From JBARKJ01 sp049801375 (GTDB taxonomy: Bacteria > Nitrospirota > JACRHJ01), in the NCBI GenBank assembly GCA_049801375.1, contig JBARKJ010000030.1, positions 1-64,000 of the forward strand: 64,000 bases of DNA, given 5' to 3'. Made by a program: the position numbers and the translations under genes. The notes under the pieces were generated by a model. That model was not told the DNA's origin and ran no database searches. It saw nothing but the letters and a program-made list of their open reading frames with translations. Positions 43,402-53,600 of the stretch are shown one piece after another (position 1 is the first letter of the stretch; every line of letters begins with the position of its first letter).

Positions 43402-44004
43402 TTAAGCACTTCTCCTTTTAGGGAGCGCCGCGCTAGCCACCTCTTTTACGCTGCCCTCCACTCCGACGAGTATGTCCCGTACAGCAGTGACGGCAGTAGT
43501 TCCGAGCGAGCCTGCGGCCTCGATAGCGCCGCGCACCGCGGCAACCGCTACGCCTACCACGTTCCCGCCTACCTCGCTTGCGCCCTCGATAACCCCGTCT
43601 ACCGCGCTCCTTGCCACGACCGCAACGTCCGCGCCGACATCGGCAGCGCCCTTAACCGCCCCCTTCGCGGTCTGGCTTGCAGCCGTAATCACGTCGCCGC
43701 TTACATCGCTTATCCCCATCACTATGCCTTTGGCAACGTTTCTCGTGCTGTTGACGAGGTTCGCGCCGACTTCCTCTGAAGCCTGTATCGTGCCCTTCAG
43801 CACGTCTTTTGTAACGTTAACGGCTTCATCCGCCACCGCGCCGGTAGCTTTGAGCGTATTTGAAACTGTATCCCGGACGAGGCTTACAATCTCCGCCTCA
43901 ATCTCATTCAGCCCTCGAAGGCTGGAAGCAATCTCTCCTTTTACGGTAGTGCCTGCCATTCCTAACCCTTCTCCGCCATGAGTCAACGCCTTTTCCCTTG
44001 CCAT
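43402..44004 (-). CDS. Alanine/valine-rich 11/22-residue repeat protein
   Basis: A 200-residue protein with a strong AAGGAGG ribosome binding site. From about residue 35 to 190 it consists of degenerate 22-residue units, each of two 11-residue halves, such as AKGAVKGAADVGADVAVV, AVDGVIEGASEVGGNVVG and AVRGAIEAAGSLGTTAVT. Small hydrophobic residues alternate with Gly, Lys and Asp/Glu. The pattern suits long amphipathic helices that lie on membranes or granule surfaces, as in synuclein, apolipoproteins or phasins; this is structural analogy, not homology. It heads the ParA operon. Confidence 0.82.
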   Translation of the reverse strand: MAREKALTHGGEGLGMAGTTVKGEIASSLRGLNEIEAEIVSLVRDTVSNTLKATGAVADEAVNVTKDVLKGTIQASEEVGANLVNSTRNVAKGIVMGISDVSGDVITAASQTAKGAVKGAADVGADVAVVARSAVDGVIEGASEVGGNVVGVAVAAVRGAIEAAGSLGTTAVTAVRDILVGVEGSVKEVASAALPKRRSA

Positions 44005-44087
44005 ATCATCCTCCTTATCATGTGACCTATTACTTTAAGTATATAACATAACTCAATCCTCTTAAGGCCCGCCCCGCTATTTTTTCA

Positions 44088-45791
44088 TTACCTGCCTATC
44101 GCTGAAAGAACTGGATATGCGCTTACTACGGCACTGATACTTTCGTAAAACGCGTCTTCCCCTATCAGATTGGTAAGTTCGTACCTGTCCAACTCGGCCT
44201 TGACGGGGTCAATAACATCGCAAAACACAAGTCGGATACTCTGTCCCTTGAGAATGCCGTAGATTTCGCGCAGGGTTGCGGCTGCCGAGAAATCAATATC
44301 GGCTACAGCCGAGGCATCGATACAGAACCAGGCCAAAGGAGGTTCTGCCCCTTTTGCGAGTTCTACAACCTCCCGCGAGAGCTGTTCGGCGTTTGCATAG
44401 TACATCGTGTGAGCGAAGCGGTATATCATCAGGCCGGGCCGTATTTGCTTGGGAGTAGTAACCGGCAACACCATCCAACCACCCGTATCGTGAGCAATCA
44501 CGACGTTCCTGCTTCGGTAGCTTCGCCGCACGTGCTCTATAAGTGACAGTACCATAGCAAGGATAATGCCCTGCTCGACGCCGGCGACCACCACCACTAT
44601 TGCCGTAATCAACGCCACCCAGAATTCCGACGGGCGTTGGACCCAGATCTTCCGCATCCCTTTTACGTCGATCAACTCAATGCCGATCAGGAAGACCACC
44701 GCGGAGAGGACAACCGTTGGCATGCTGGCCAGCGGACCAGTCAGGAACAGAAGCACCAGCAAAACAATAATGCTCGTGGTGATCTGCGCAAGCTGACTGC
44801 GACCACCCGCGCTATCGACCATCTGAGTCTTTGTCGGGCTTCCGTTCACGACAAAAGTCCCGCTCAACGCGGCTCCAATATTGGCAAGGCCCAGGCCCAC
44901 CAGATCCACGTTTTCGCTGAAGCATTCGTCGTAGCGGGCCGCGTAGGCGCGGGACGTCGCTGCGCTCTGGGTCAGAATCACCACAAACATTGCTAAAGCG
45001 GTGGGAATCAACTTCAGGATGAGGGCCGTATCCAAATGGATGTCCGGCAGACCGATCTCTGGCAGGCCGCTCGGAACCGCACCAAGCATCTGTACCCCAT
45101 ATGCTTCCAGGCTAAACGCCCGGCTGGCTACGATGGCGGCCGTCACGGCTATCAGTGCACCGGGGATCTTTTTCGATATTTTTTTCGATGCGACGATGAT
45201 AGCGAGTACCGCCACGGAGACCCCCAAGGCGTAGAAATTCGCCTGTTCGGTCTGGCGTAGACCGCTGATGAAATTGAGGATGGGGCCATGTCCTCTTGCC
45301 GGAAGCCCCAACATATCCGGGATCTCGCCGAGAGCGACCTGGACGCCTACGCCTGAAAGGAACCCGACGAGCACAGTTCGCGACAGGAAATCCGCAAGGA
45401 ATCCCAGGCGAATAAGACGCGCGATGATCAGGAAACCCGCAGACAGGAGCGCGAGGACTTCTGCCAGTGCAAGCCACTCAGCCGACCCGGTCGCAGCCAT
45501 CCCGGTGATCCCACCAGCGAGGATGGCCGCCGTGGCAGAGTCGGCACCGACGACGAGGTGCCGAGAGGAGCCGAACAGTGCGAAAAGAGTCATCGGGATG
45601 AGGATGGTGTAAAGGCCCGTGATCACCGGGGTGCCAGCGATCTTCGTGTAGCCCATTACTTCAGGGATGGCAAGGGCGGCAAGCGTGATGCCGGCAATGA
45701 TATCTGTCGGCACCTGGCCCCTCTTTACAGGGAATATGCCCTGGAAGACAGGCAGCCGAATGCCCTGTGCGTCCATCTTGTCCTTTGTCAT
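44088..45791 (-). CDS. SulP-family anion transporter with STAS domain
   Basis: The 567-residue protein has an N-terminal membrane domain of about 10-14 helices with GITLAALAIPEVMGYTKIAGTPVITGLYT and NIGAALSGTFVVNGSPTKTQMVDSAGG, signatures of SLC26/SulP carriers, and a C-terminal cytosolic STAS domain (about 450-560). SulP proteins move sulfate, bicarbonate or dicarboxylates; the ion cannot be assigned. The ATG is preceded by a CGGAGA sequence. It starts 11 bases after the CorA-like gene and probably shares its transcript. Confidence 0.92.
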   Translation of the reverse strand: MTKDKMDAQGIRLPVFQGIFPVKRGQVPTDIIAGITLAALAIPEVMGYTKIAGTPVITGLYTILIPMTLFALFGSSRHLVVGADSATAAILAGGITGMAATGSAEWLALAEVLALLSAGFLIIARLIRLGFLADFLSRTVLVGFLSGVGVQVALGEIPDMLGLPARGHGPILNFISGLRQTEQANFYALGVSVAVLAIIVASKKISKKIPGALIAVTAAIVASRAFSLEAYGVQMLGAVPSGLPEIGLPDIHLDTALILKLIPTALAMFVVILTQSAATSRAYAARYDECFSENVDLVGLGLANIGAALSGTFVVNGSPTKTQMVDSAGGRSQLAQITTSIIVLLVLLFLTGPLASMPTVVLSAVVFLIGIELIDVKGMRKIWVQRPSEFWVALITAIVVVVAGVEQGIILAMVLSLIEHVRRSYRSRNVVIAHDTGGWMVLPVTTPKQIRPGLMIYRFAHTMYYANAEQLSREVVELAKGAEPPLAWFCIDASAVADIDFSAAATLREIYGILKGQSIRLVFCDVIDPVKAELDRYELTNLIGEDAFYESISAVVSAYPVLSAIGR

Positions 45792-45802
45792 CGTATCTCC
45801 GG

Positions 45803-46897
45803 TTATTTCTGGCTGGGCGGTTCTGATGGATGAAATTGCTCATCTTTAGCAGGCGGACAGCTGCTCGGTCTGTTTGCATCAGCTGCTTGCGGTCCGGAAA
45901 CTGTTGGAGCAGGCACTGCCTCAAGTTTCCTCGACTGCTTTTCCCCCAGCCATCCCTTACTCCTGAAGAGTACCACGGTGGCAACCAGTGTCGCAACGAA
46001 CAAACCGACTCCAAGAAAAAGAAAGGCTCCAAACGAATCCAGGCGGTCAATCATCCATTGAAAATTCATCCCTAAGAAGCCGGCCAGAAATGTCAGCGGG
46101 AGAAAAATGGCAGAGATGATTGTCAAACGGTTGATGACTTGAGACTGTCTATTTGAAACACTCGTCCCGTAGTTCTGCATAGCTTCAGTGGCCCTCTGGC
46201 GCAGATCGTCTATACTATCCATGAGGTCCGAGATGCGGTCCGCGTAGTCACGGACCCGGTCCGCCTGCTCACTGATTCCTGGCCGTCCCTTGACATAGAA
46301 CGAGAGTCGTTTCGCCGCCCCTTGCTGTGGCTCCCAAATCCTATGCAGTGACCACAACTGCTTACGCAGTCTCACGAGTTGGTCTATCTGCGCTTCCTTA
46401 GGCGTTTGGATGACTTGTTCCTCCAAGGCATAAAGCAATTCATCCAAGTGCTCGATTAAAGGGTCAAAACTGGCTAACAGCTCGGCCAGTATGATGAGAA
46501 GGCCCAAAAAGTGCTGTGCCTCAATTGTCTGGACGATATACCGGTTTATGTTGCGCGCCCGGTCCATTGAACTACCGGCACCGGTGTGGACTGTGAGAAG
46601 CCACGATTGCGTAAAAAGAATGTGCACCTCGACGGGAAGTCCGGCAGTCCCGACCCCCCATGTGGATATCCGGGTTTGCTGCCTGTCCACCTCGAATCTG
46701 GCCCGTTGCCCGAAGCGCGGAAGCCAGGAACTCATCGGCTCGGAAAGATGAAGAGCACTTGCCACCGATTGGATTTCCTCCACCGATGCGCCGTCGATGT
46801 CGAGCCAGAAGAAGCCATCCGTTGGAAGGAGCCGCGACATCTCATCGCCAGAGACTTGAAAGGCACCTTTCTTTATGTCAAAGACAGTTGCATTCAT
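45803..46897 (-). CDS. CorA-family divalent cation channel
   Basis: From ATG 46897 the product has 364 residues: a large N-terminal cytoplasmic funnel domain, a long stalk helix (QADRVRDYADRISDLMDSIDDLRQRATEAMQNYGTSVSNRQSQVINRLTIIS), two C-terminal membrane helices and the GMN pore motif in GFLGMNFQW. CorA-like proteins pass Mg2+ or other divalent ions, ZntB-like ones Zn2+. The frame extends to 46981 (TTG) and includes an ATG at 46957, but neither has a good ribosome binding site; for 46897 a GGAGGG stands 12 bases upstream. A proline-rich tail follows the last helix. Confidence 0.9.
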   Translation of the reverse strand: MNATVFDIKKGAFQVSGDEMSRLLPTDGFFWLDIDGASVEEIQSVASALHLSEPMSSWLPRFGQRARFEVDRQQTRISTWGVGTAGLPVEVHILFTQSWLLTVHTGAGSSMDRARNINRYIVQTIEAQHFLGLLIILAELLASFDPLIEHLDELLYALEEQVIQTPKEAQIDQLVRLRKQLWSLHRIWEPQQGAAKRLSFYVKGRPGISEQADRVRDYADRISDLMDSIDDLRQRATEAMQNYGTSVSNRQSQVINRLTIISAIFLPLTFLAGFLGMNFQWMIDRLDSFGAFLFLGVGLFVATLVATVVLFRSKGWLGEKQSRKLEAVPAPTVSGPQAADANRPSSCPPAKDEQFHPSEPPSQK

Positions 46898-47347
46898 GTA
46901 TATATCCGTCCCTCCAGCACTTCGATCTTCAATGGGATTTGTAGTGAAATCCCCCATGAAGATATTTATGTAGTCCCTCAATTATATTGCTGATATCGTT
47001 ATTAAAGTGTATCAGCTGTATCAGCTTTTGGCCAAACTACAGAGACAACTATCGGCATAGGGAGGATGAAGATGAACGGGATTGAAACTCGGCTTCGTAA
47101 CCGAGGACGAATTCGATCAAGCCTTTTGCCGTAGCCGCAAAATAATACAAAAGGGATATGGGGATTGATGATTTATTCAAAGGGAATATAGACGGCACGG
47201 GCGATAGGCGTAGGGCAATTATACTTTCAGATTAATATAACTCTTTTTTGTAACCCCGACCTTCAATAATGGCCAACCAGGAGCAATCAGATGTTGATCG
47301 GGGGGCAAAATTTGACGGCCCCGCACGCTTTCACGGATTTTTTTTAC
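46898..47347. other. Gene-poor 450-base stretch with a possible lyase-gene relic
   Basis: No intact gene is visible. The CorA leader lies at its left edge and the 3' end of the second phosphoesterase at its right. At 47065-47079 a GGGAGG-preceded ATG opens a 20-codon frame. In a different frame, 47079-47168 encodes about 29 residues ending in a stop, reading LKLGFVTEDEFDQAF, which resembles the C-terminus of fumarase/aspartase-type enzymes. I interpret this as a possible frameshifted remnant. Confidence 0.4.
47079..47168 (+). pseudogene. Possible relic of a fumarase/aspartase-type C-terminus
   Basis: The short frame encodes LKLGFVTEDEFDQAFCRSRK and a few more residues before TGA. LGF(V/L)TEEEFD is common at the extreme C-terminus of class II fumarases and aspartate ammonia-lyases. 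The rest of any such gene is absent and the only plausible start (ATG 47074) is in another frame. Support is limited to this short match. Confidence 0.25.
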
Positions 47348-50203
47348 TCAATACTCATGGCCTTCGTGAAGTTCCTGACGGTTCTTGCTTAAGTCCTGGC
47401 CGCCGCGAACTGACGGATAGGGCACGCCCTTGCCTTTCATCCCTTCCCATAGTATCTGGTTGAAACGAGCCGTATCCAGCTTGTCCTCGGTATTGAAGTC
47501 GAAGCCGAGCGTCTTTTCCTGCCAATAGCTGGCGTCGTGACGCATCTTTGCGGATACTCTTGATACGGACGGCTTCCGCCTTTTTTTCGGTGCCTCAGGC
47601 AGAGGCAGGATGGTTTCCGCCCTCAATATATCGGGGACGACTGCATCGTAGGCCCACTTGCCGGCATCGGTGCGAAAGACGCTGTCCATCGTTTCCGCGG
47701 TCGCGTCGTTAATGCCGAGGGGCTTGATGCCAAGGATAGCGCAGATAGTGCGGATCATGTTGATGGTAGTGTATGTAACCGAGACTACCGCGCCATGTTT
47801 CACATACGGTCCCGCGATATAGGCGATGCTGCGGTGTGCATCGACGTGGTCCGGGCCATCCTGCGCGTCGTCCTCAATTACGAAGACGAGTGTGTTATCC
47901 CCGTACTTCTTGCTGTGGGATATGACATCGATGAGCCGTCCGACGGCATAATCATTATCCGCAACCTGCGTCGGCACCGTGTTGACGCCGGAGATGGCGG
48001 CCCCGAAGCTGCCGAAGTGGTCGTGCATCAGGCGTACCATTTCAAGGTCCGGCAGGTTGCCGTTCGCCTCGTACCCGGCGAATTCGCGCTCCCATTCCTT
48101 CTCACGATAAAAATCAGGGAACTTATTATCAAAACCCCTGTAATACTGGTCGGTGATACCCTGGAGCGCAGCTTTGTCCGGATACGCCGCCAAAACGCCT
48201 GCAGCAAAAGGATCGGTAAGATTGGGCGAAATACAGGCCGGGTTTGATGCAGGCAGAGAGTAACGGGTCAGGTCGCAGAAGAACCCGTAGTTGCGCACTT
48301 TCAGGCCGGCACGCAGCGCTCCGTCCCAGAGATATCCGGTACCGGCCTCGCCATCAGAGCTGTCGGGCGCAGAGACATCGGCAGTGCCCGGCAGGATATT
48401 GGGGTCTGTCGGGTTCACCGGGTCAGCGGCAAGGCGTCCTGCGGTCGTGCCATAGCCCACGTTGATATTGCGGTTCGTCCCCTCGAAATCGTAGCTTAGG
48501 CCGCGCCCCGCGTAATTAATCGGCTCCGTCTTTTCAACATTATCCGTCGCGCGCGCGGACGTGGACCAGTTCCAGCCGTCGCCGCTGGTCTCGCCGCTGT
48601 CATAGAAATTATCCAAGTCCACGAACTGTCTTGCAAGCTTGTGCTGGTTTGGAGTGAGCGGCTCGGGAAAGATGGCAATGGACGGGTCGCCATTTCCCCT
48701 GTCGAGGTCTCCCAGCACCTGGTCGTAGGTGCGGTTTTCCCTGACTATATAAATGACATGCCTGATATGCCCGCGCAGGAATTTCATCATGGAACTCGGC
48801 TGCGGCGTCTTCTTCAGGGAAGCGTAGTTGTTGTTATCCGCAACCTGCTCGGTTAGCGCCTTGAGCTCTTTCTTGTCCGGGACCGGGATGGTCTGGAAGC
48901 CGGCCTTTGTAAGCTGCCACACGTACTGGTTCGCCGCGTTGCATGCGTTTTCCGACCCTGCGGCAATCGAGGTGGTATTGCGGCATGCGGCGGCCACCGG
49001 CCCCGTATTGCTTTTCCCGTTTACCACATAGAGGATTGAACCGTCACGGCTTACGCTTACCGAATTCGGATACCAGCCGGTAGGGATCAGTCCTGTAACC
49101 GTAACGGTTCGGGCGTCTCCTTTATTTTCTTTGAGCGAGATGACCGCCAGCGAGTTCGCTCCCCCATTCGTGACGTAGAGGGTCCGCTCATCGGGTGAAA
49201 GCGCCAGACCGTTGGGGTTGACGCCGTTATATTTTGTATCGTGCATATATTGTCTCGGGGCCGCCGTCCCGACCTGGCCGATGACCTTGTACGATACGGT
49301 ATTGATGACGGCAACGGAGTCGCTGTTGCCCAGCGTGACATAGAGGCGTGTCTGATTGGCGTTCATTATCATTTTTTCCGGCACGCCCTTCACCGGGATA
49401 CGCCTCTGCACCGAGGGAGCAGCCCCGTTGGCTATACTGACCACCACGATTTCGCGGTCGCGCATGCTCGATACATATGCCGTGTCGTTACCCTTTATCG
49501 ATACCCAGAGGGGATATTCGCCGCCCGCAACGCCGTTTCCGGGACGGAGGTCGAGTTCCCCTACCTTTGAACGGGTTGCGAGGTTGATGACGCTAACCGA
49601 GTCGTTTTCGTAATTTGCGACGACCAGAAGCTTGCCGTTGCCCGTTACCGCCAGACCCGCCGCCTCAGGCGAGATTGTGCCCAGTCCGATGGCATTCGTA
49701 TGGCCCAGAGAGACCGGCCGGGCGCTTTCACCCCACCCGGATGCCCTCTTGGTGAAGATGTGGACGTCGTCGTCCATCCCACCGGAAACGTAGAACTCCG
49801 TGCCATTGGGGTTCCACGCCAGGCCATTAAACGTGTTCGGTACCTGCAAGACCTGACTTTTTACCGGCTTCGGGCCGGAGATATCATAGGCAAAAATGTA
49901 TTCGTTAGACTGGCCGGGGTCGACTTGGCCACCTGCGTTGTTCTGACGGTTGTAACCGCTCGTAAGGATAAGAAGGGTATTGCCGTCGGGACTGACGGCC
50001 GTCGTAACCGCCTGTCCAACAGTAAAGTCCGGATGCCCGGGGAGGTCGGGATTTAAACGTTGAAACGTAGACCCTGCCGGTGCGGTGGGCGTGATGTAAA
50101 CGCCTGTCGGGATAAACTCCCCGCTAACGGGATATTTTTTGTCGGCAAGCGTCGGCATGCATAGCGCGAGCACAATGGCAGCTGATAGAATTGGCGGGAA
50201 CAA
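47348..50203 (-). CDS. Beta-propeller (YncE-like) / phosphoesterase fusion protein
   Basis: A 951-residue exported protein. After a hydrophobic signal (LSAAIVLALCMPTLA), residues 40-430 form a seven-bladed-type propeller with YVTN-like repeats (LYVTLGNSDSVAVINT, LYVTNGGANSLAVISL, LYVVNGKSNTG). Residues 500-880 are a phosphoesterase domain with YIVRENRTYDQVLGDLDRGNGD, NFYDSGETSGDGWNWS, and the metal-binding FVIEDDAQDGPDHVDAHRS. TTG 50203 gives almost no basic n-region; an in-frame ACG at 50239 sits seven bases after AGGAGG and would add one. A four-unit Pho box precedes it. The substrate is unknown. Confidence 0.9.
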   Translation of the reverse strand: MFPPILSAAIVLALCMPTLADKKYPVSGEFIPTGVYITPTAPAGSTFQRLNPDLPGHPDFTVGQAVTTAVSPDGNTLLILTSGYNRQNNAGGQVDPGQSNEYIFAYDISGPKPVKSQVLQVPNTFNGLAWNPNGTEFYVSGGMDDDVHIFTKRASGWGESARPVSLGHTNAIGLGTISPEAAGLAVTGNGKLLVVANYENDSVSVINLATRSKVGELDLRPGNGVAGGEYPLWVSIKGNDTAYVSSMRDREIVVVSIANGAAPSVQRRIPVKGVPEKMIMNANQTRLYVTLGNSDSVAVINTVSYKVIGQVGTAAPRQYMHDTKYNGVNPNGLALSPDERTLYVTNGGANSLAVISLKENKGDARTVTVTGLIPTGWYPNSVSVSRDGSILYVVNGKSNTGPVAAACRNTTSIAAGSENACNAANQYVWQLTKAGFQTIPVPDKKELKALTEQVADNNNYASLKKTPQPSSMMKFLRGHIRHVIYIVRENRTYDQVLGDLDRGNGDPSIAIFPEPLTPNQHKLARQFVDLDNFYDSGETSGDGWNWSTSARATDNVEKTEPINYAGRGLSYDFEGTNRNINVGYGTTAGRLAADPVNPTDPNILPGTADVSAPDSSDGEAGTGYLWDGALRAGLKVRNYGFFCDLTRYSLPASNPACISPNLTDPFAAGVLAAYPDKAALQGITDQYYRGFDNKFPDFYREKEWEREFAGYEANGNLPDLEMVRLMHDHFGSFGAAISGVNTVPTQVADNDYAVGRLIDVISHSKKYGDNTLVFVIEDDAQDGPDHVDAHRSIAYIAGPYVKHGAVVSVTYTTINMIRTICAILGIKPLGINDATAETMDSVFRTDAGKWAYDAVVPDILRAETILPLPEAPKKRRKPSVSRVSAKMRHDASYWQEKTLGFDFNTEDKLDTARFNQILWEGMKGKGVPYPSVRGGQDLSKNRQELHEGHEY

Positions 50204-50294
50204 GAGACGCCCAATATTGAAAACATTATTCCCCTTCGTGTGATTTCCTCCTCTCGCTACTTTAAAGCGGGACTACATATCTTACATATTTTAC

Positions 50295-50350
50295 ACTATA
50301 GTTCGACCTCGTTAAGGAAAAGTGACAATCAGATTAAGATTTTGTTAAAA
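50295..50350 (-). promoter_or_regulatory. Four-unit Pho box plus -10 hexamer
   Basis: Reading on the - strand, four contiguous 11-base units TTTTAACAAAA, TCTTAATCTGA, TTGTCACTTTT and CCTTAACGAGG fill 50350-50307. TATAGT (50300-50295) follows ten bases after the last conserved TTAAC, the same geometry as at 38556-38611. It controls the propeller-phosphoesterase gene. Confidence 0.75.
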
Positions 50351-50644
50351 CGGGAAACGCAGGTATTGTGTTGAGCGGTTATTTAGGGGGAGAAAAAATT
50401 CCCCGTGGAATAAGCAAGAAGCGTTGGACTGTTTAACAGGCAAAGTTCGTTTGCTTGACAGCGCCTCAAGGGTCCGGCCCATGATTTTTATGAAGGCGCT
50501 GAAACTTGCGCATACCCCAATTTTGTGGTACTAGGTAAAGAGGCGGGCCAGTAAAAAATCCTTCCATAAGGTGATACACGAATAGAAAAGAGACGGCAGA
50601 ACAAACCATCAACTCAAATTAAAAGAGCGCAACAGGATGTCCTG
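50351..50644. other. Intergenic stretch without recognisable gene
   Basis: Between the Pho-box promoter and the end of the RND pump gene I see no coding frame with a ribosome binding site. An inverted repeat AACAGGA-TG-TCCTGTT (50631-50646) overlaps the pump's stop codon; its two-base loop makes it a poor terminator and it may be a protein-binding palindrome. Confidence 0.4.
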
Positions 50645-53600
50645 TTAACGTTTCTTTTTCAGACGTTCGCTAAGATTTTCCATGAGAACGTAAAATACCG
50701 GCACAAAAGGAATAGCCAGAAGCGTCGAAGAGAGCATGCCGCCAAAAACTACCGTCCCAATAGCGCGCTGACTGGCGGACCCAGCCCCGAAGGCTACAAC
50801 GAGAGGCGCCACACCCAGAATGAAGGCAAAAGAGGTCATGAGGATGGGACGGAAACGGCGTCTGGTCGCCTCTATCGCGGCTTCGGCGATGCCAAGGCCC
50901 TCTTTGTGCAGGTCGCGCGCAAACTCCACTATCAGGATGGCGTTTTTGCTCGAAAGGGCGATCATAAGCACCAGGCCCACCTGAGTGTAAAGGTTGTTGT
51001 CATATCCCCGTATGACGAGGGCAAGAAGAACTCCCACGAGGGCCATAGGCACGACCAGAATAACGGCGGCGGGCGATGTCCAACTCTCGTATAATGCCGC
51101 CAGAACAAGGTATACCAGGATGATAGAAAGTGCATAGATGAAGTAAGCCTGGTTGCCGACCTTTTTTTCCTGGAAGCTGGAGGACGTCCAGTCATAGGCC
51201 ATCCCTTCAGGCAATTTTTGCGCAGCTGTCTGTTCCATGAGAGACAGGGCTTGGCCGGAGCTGAAACCGGGAGCGGCGGAGCCGAAAATGGTGGCGGCGG
51301 GATACAAGTTGTAGCGCGTTATCAATTCGGACCCCTGGACCTGATTTATATTGATCAGGGCCCCCAGTGGGACCATCCCGCCCACGGAATTGCGGACATA
51401 TAAATTCTTTATGTCCTCGGGTTGAAGGCGGTAGCGGTCGCCGGCCTGAACGTATACCTGATACACTTGGTTGTATGAATTGAACAAGTTTACAAATGAG
51501 GACCCCAGATACGCCCTGAGGGTATCAAAGACATCAGATACGGACACCTGTAGAGACTCCGCTTTAGTCCTGTCAACATTCAGGTAGAGCTGCGGGTTGC
51601 CGACGTTTAACGTGCTTTGAAGACCCTTCAGACCTGCTTGAGAATTCCCCGCCTGGACGAGTTCGTCCGTGGAGCGCTTTAGCTGGTCCATACCAAGGCC
51701 GCCCCGGTCTTCCACCAACATCTGAAAGCCGCCCGTCTGCCCAAGCCCCCGGATCGGCGGAGGGATCGCCACAAAGGCCAGTCCGTCCTCGACGCCTGCA
51801 AGCTCTTGGTTTATATGCGCGATAATAACTTCCTGGCTCAAAGCGGTACCGCGCACGCTCCAGTCCTTGTAAGCGAAGAACGTCGATGAGATGTTGGAGA
51901 CGTTAGCGAAGTCCAGGACCGAGAAGCCGCCTATGGTTACCCAAGTGGCGACTCCGGGGGTCTTCTTTAAAATAGAATTGACTTTATAGGCCAGCCGCTG
52001 CAGTCGCGGCTGTGATGCGCCGGGAGGCAATACGGTCACTATAATGGCGTAACCCTGGTCCTCGGTCGGCAGGAACCCGGATGGACGCCCCAAAAAAAAC
52101 AGAAAGGCCACGGTGATTATAACGACAAAGACGACGGCAAACAGGCCGGGACGTTTCACCATGCGGGTGACCACCCCTATATAGAAATTGGACAGGCCCT
52201 GAAAGGCCCTGTTGAAACCGCGGAAAAACCAGTTCAGAGGTTTTTCTCCACGCGGCCTCAGCCATAAGGCGCACTGCACCGGTTTTAACGTAAGCGCATT
52301 TAGAGCGCTGATGACAGTTGTGGACGCTATTACCAGCGCGAATTGGCGAAAGATCTGCCCGGTTAGGCCCGGGAGAAATGATGCCGGCAGGAAGACCGCG
52401 ACAAGGGCCAGCGTAATTCCCATTACGGGCCCCGTCAGCTCCTGCATTGCCTTGATCGTTGCGTCCTTCGGCGGCATTCCCCGTTCGATGTAGTAAGAGC
52501 TGTTTTCCACAATAACGATCGCGTCGTCCACCACGATGCCTATGACCAATACCAGCGCGAACAGGGTCATGAGGTTTATGGTAAAACCGAGCGCGGCTAT
52601 GGCGATAAAGGCGCCGATGATGGTGACCGGGACGGTGGTTGCAGGGACCAGCATAGCCCTGAAGTTCTGCAGGAATAAGAGGATTACTATGAGCACGAGA
52701 ATGCCCGCGATAATCAGGGTTTCATATACCTTGGATATGGCCTCCCTGACAAAAATGGTGGTATCGTACGGTATGGCGTACTTCATGCCTGCGGGAAACG
52801 TCTTGCTCATGTCGGCCATAGCCTTATAAACGCTGTCTGCCACGGAGATCGCATTTGCGTCCGGCAAGGCGAACGTTACGAGCAGCGCGGTCTTATGGCC
52901 TGTAGCTCGAGCAAAATTGCTGAAGTTCTGCTGGCTCAGCTCCACCTTCGCTATATCGCGAAGACGCACTATCTGCGGAGCAGTGCCGGCGGCCGTCTTG
53001 ATGATTATATTCTCAAACTGCGGCTCACTGGATAGCCGGCCGAGGGCGGTTATCGTGAGTTGGGTAGGCTGATTCTCCGGGACTGGAGGAACTCCCAGTT
53101 GGCCGGCCGCAACCTCGGCGTTCTGTCCCTGTATGGCCGCTACCACGTCGGATGTTTTAAGACCAAAGGCCTGCATCCTCTTAGGGTCCAGCCATACCCT
53201 CATGCTGTACGGGCCGGCGCCGAATACCCTCATCTGGCCGACGCCGGGCAGCCGCGCAAGTGGATTTTGCAAATTTATTATGCCGTAGTTGGCCAGGAAT
53301 GTCTCATCATAGCGGTCGTCGTCAGAGTAAAGGCTTACAACCAGGAGGATATTGGGGGAGACTTTCTTGACCGTGACCCCTTGCTGCTGGGCGCCGCCGG
53401 GAAGTTGCGACAAAGAGGTGTTAACCAGGTTTTGAACCAGTGTGAGAGATTTATCGAGGTCGGTCCCCACGTCGAATGTAATCGTCAGGGCATAGGAGCC
53501 GTCGCTGCCGCTCGTGGAGGACATATAGATAGCGCCTTCGACGCCGTTGACAGCCTGTTCAATCGGCGTCGCAATAGTATCCGCCACGACCTGGGCGCTG

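Noticed and set aside
43402..44004. Assignment of the repeat protein as a phasin
   Set aside because: The helical, alanine-rich character is similar, but I see no phasin-family signature and no polyhydroxyalkanoate genes in the window.
50631..50646. A terminator for the RND operon at AACAGGA-TG-TCCTGTT
   Set aside because: The loop would have only two bases and no T run follows the stem on the - strand.
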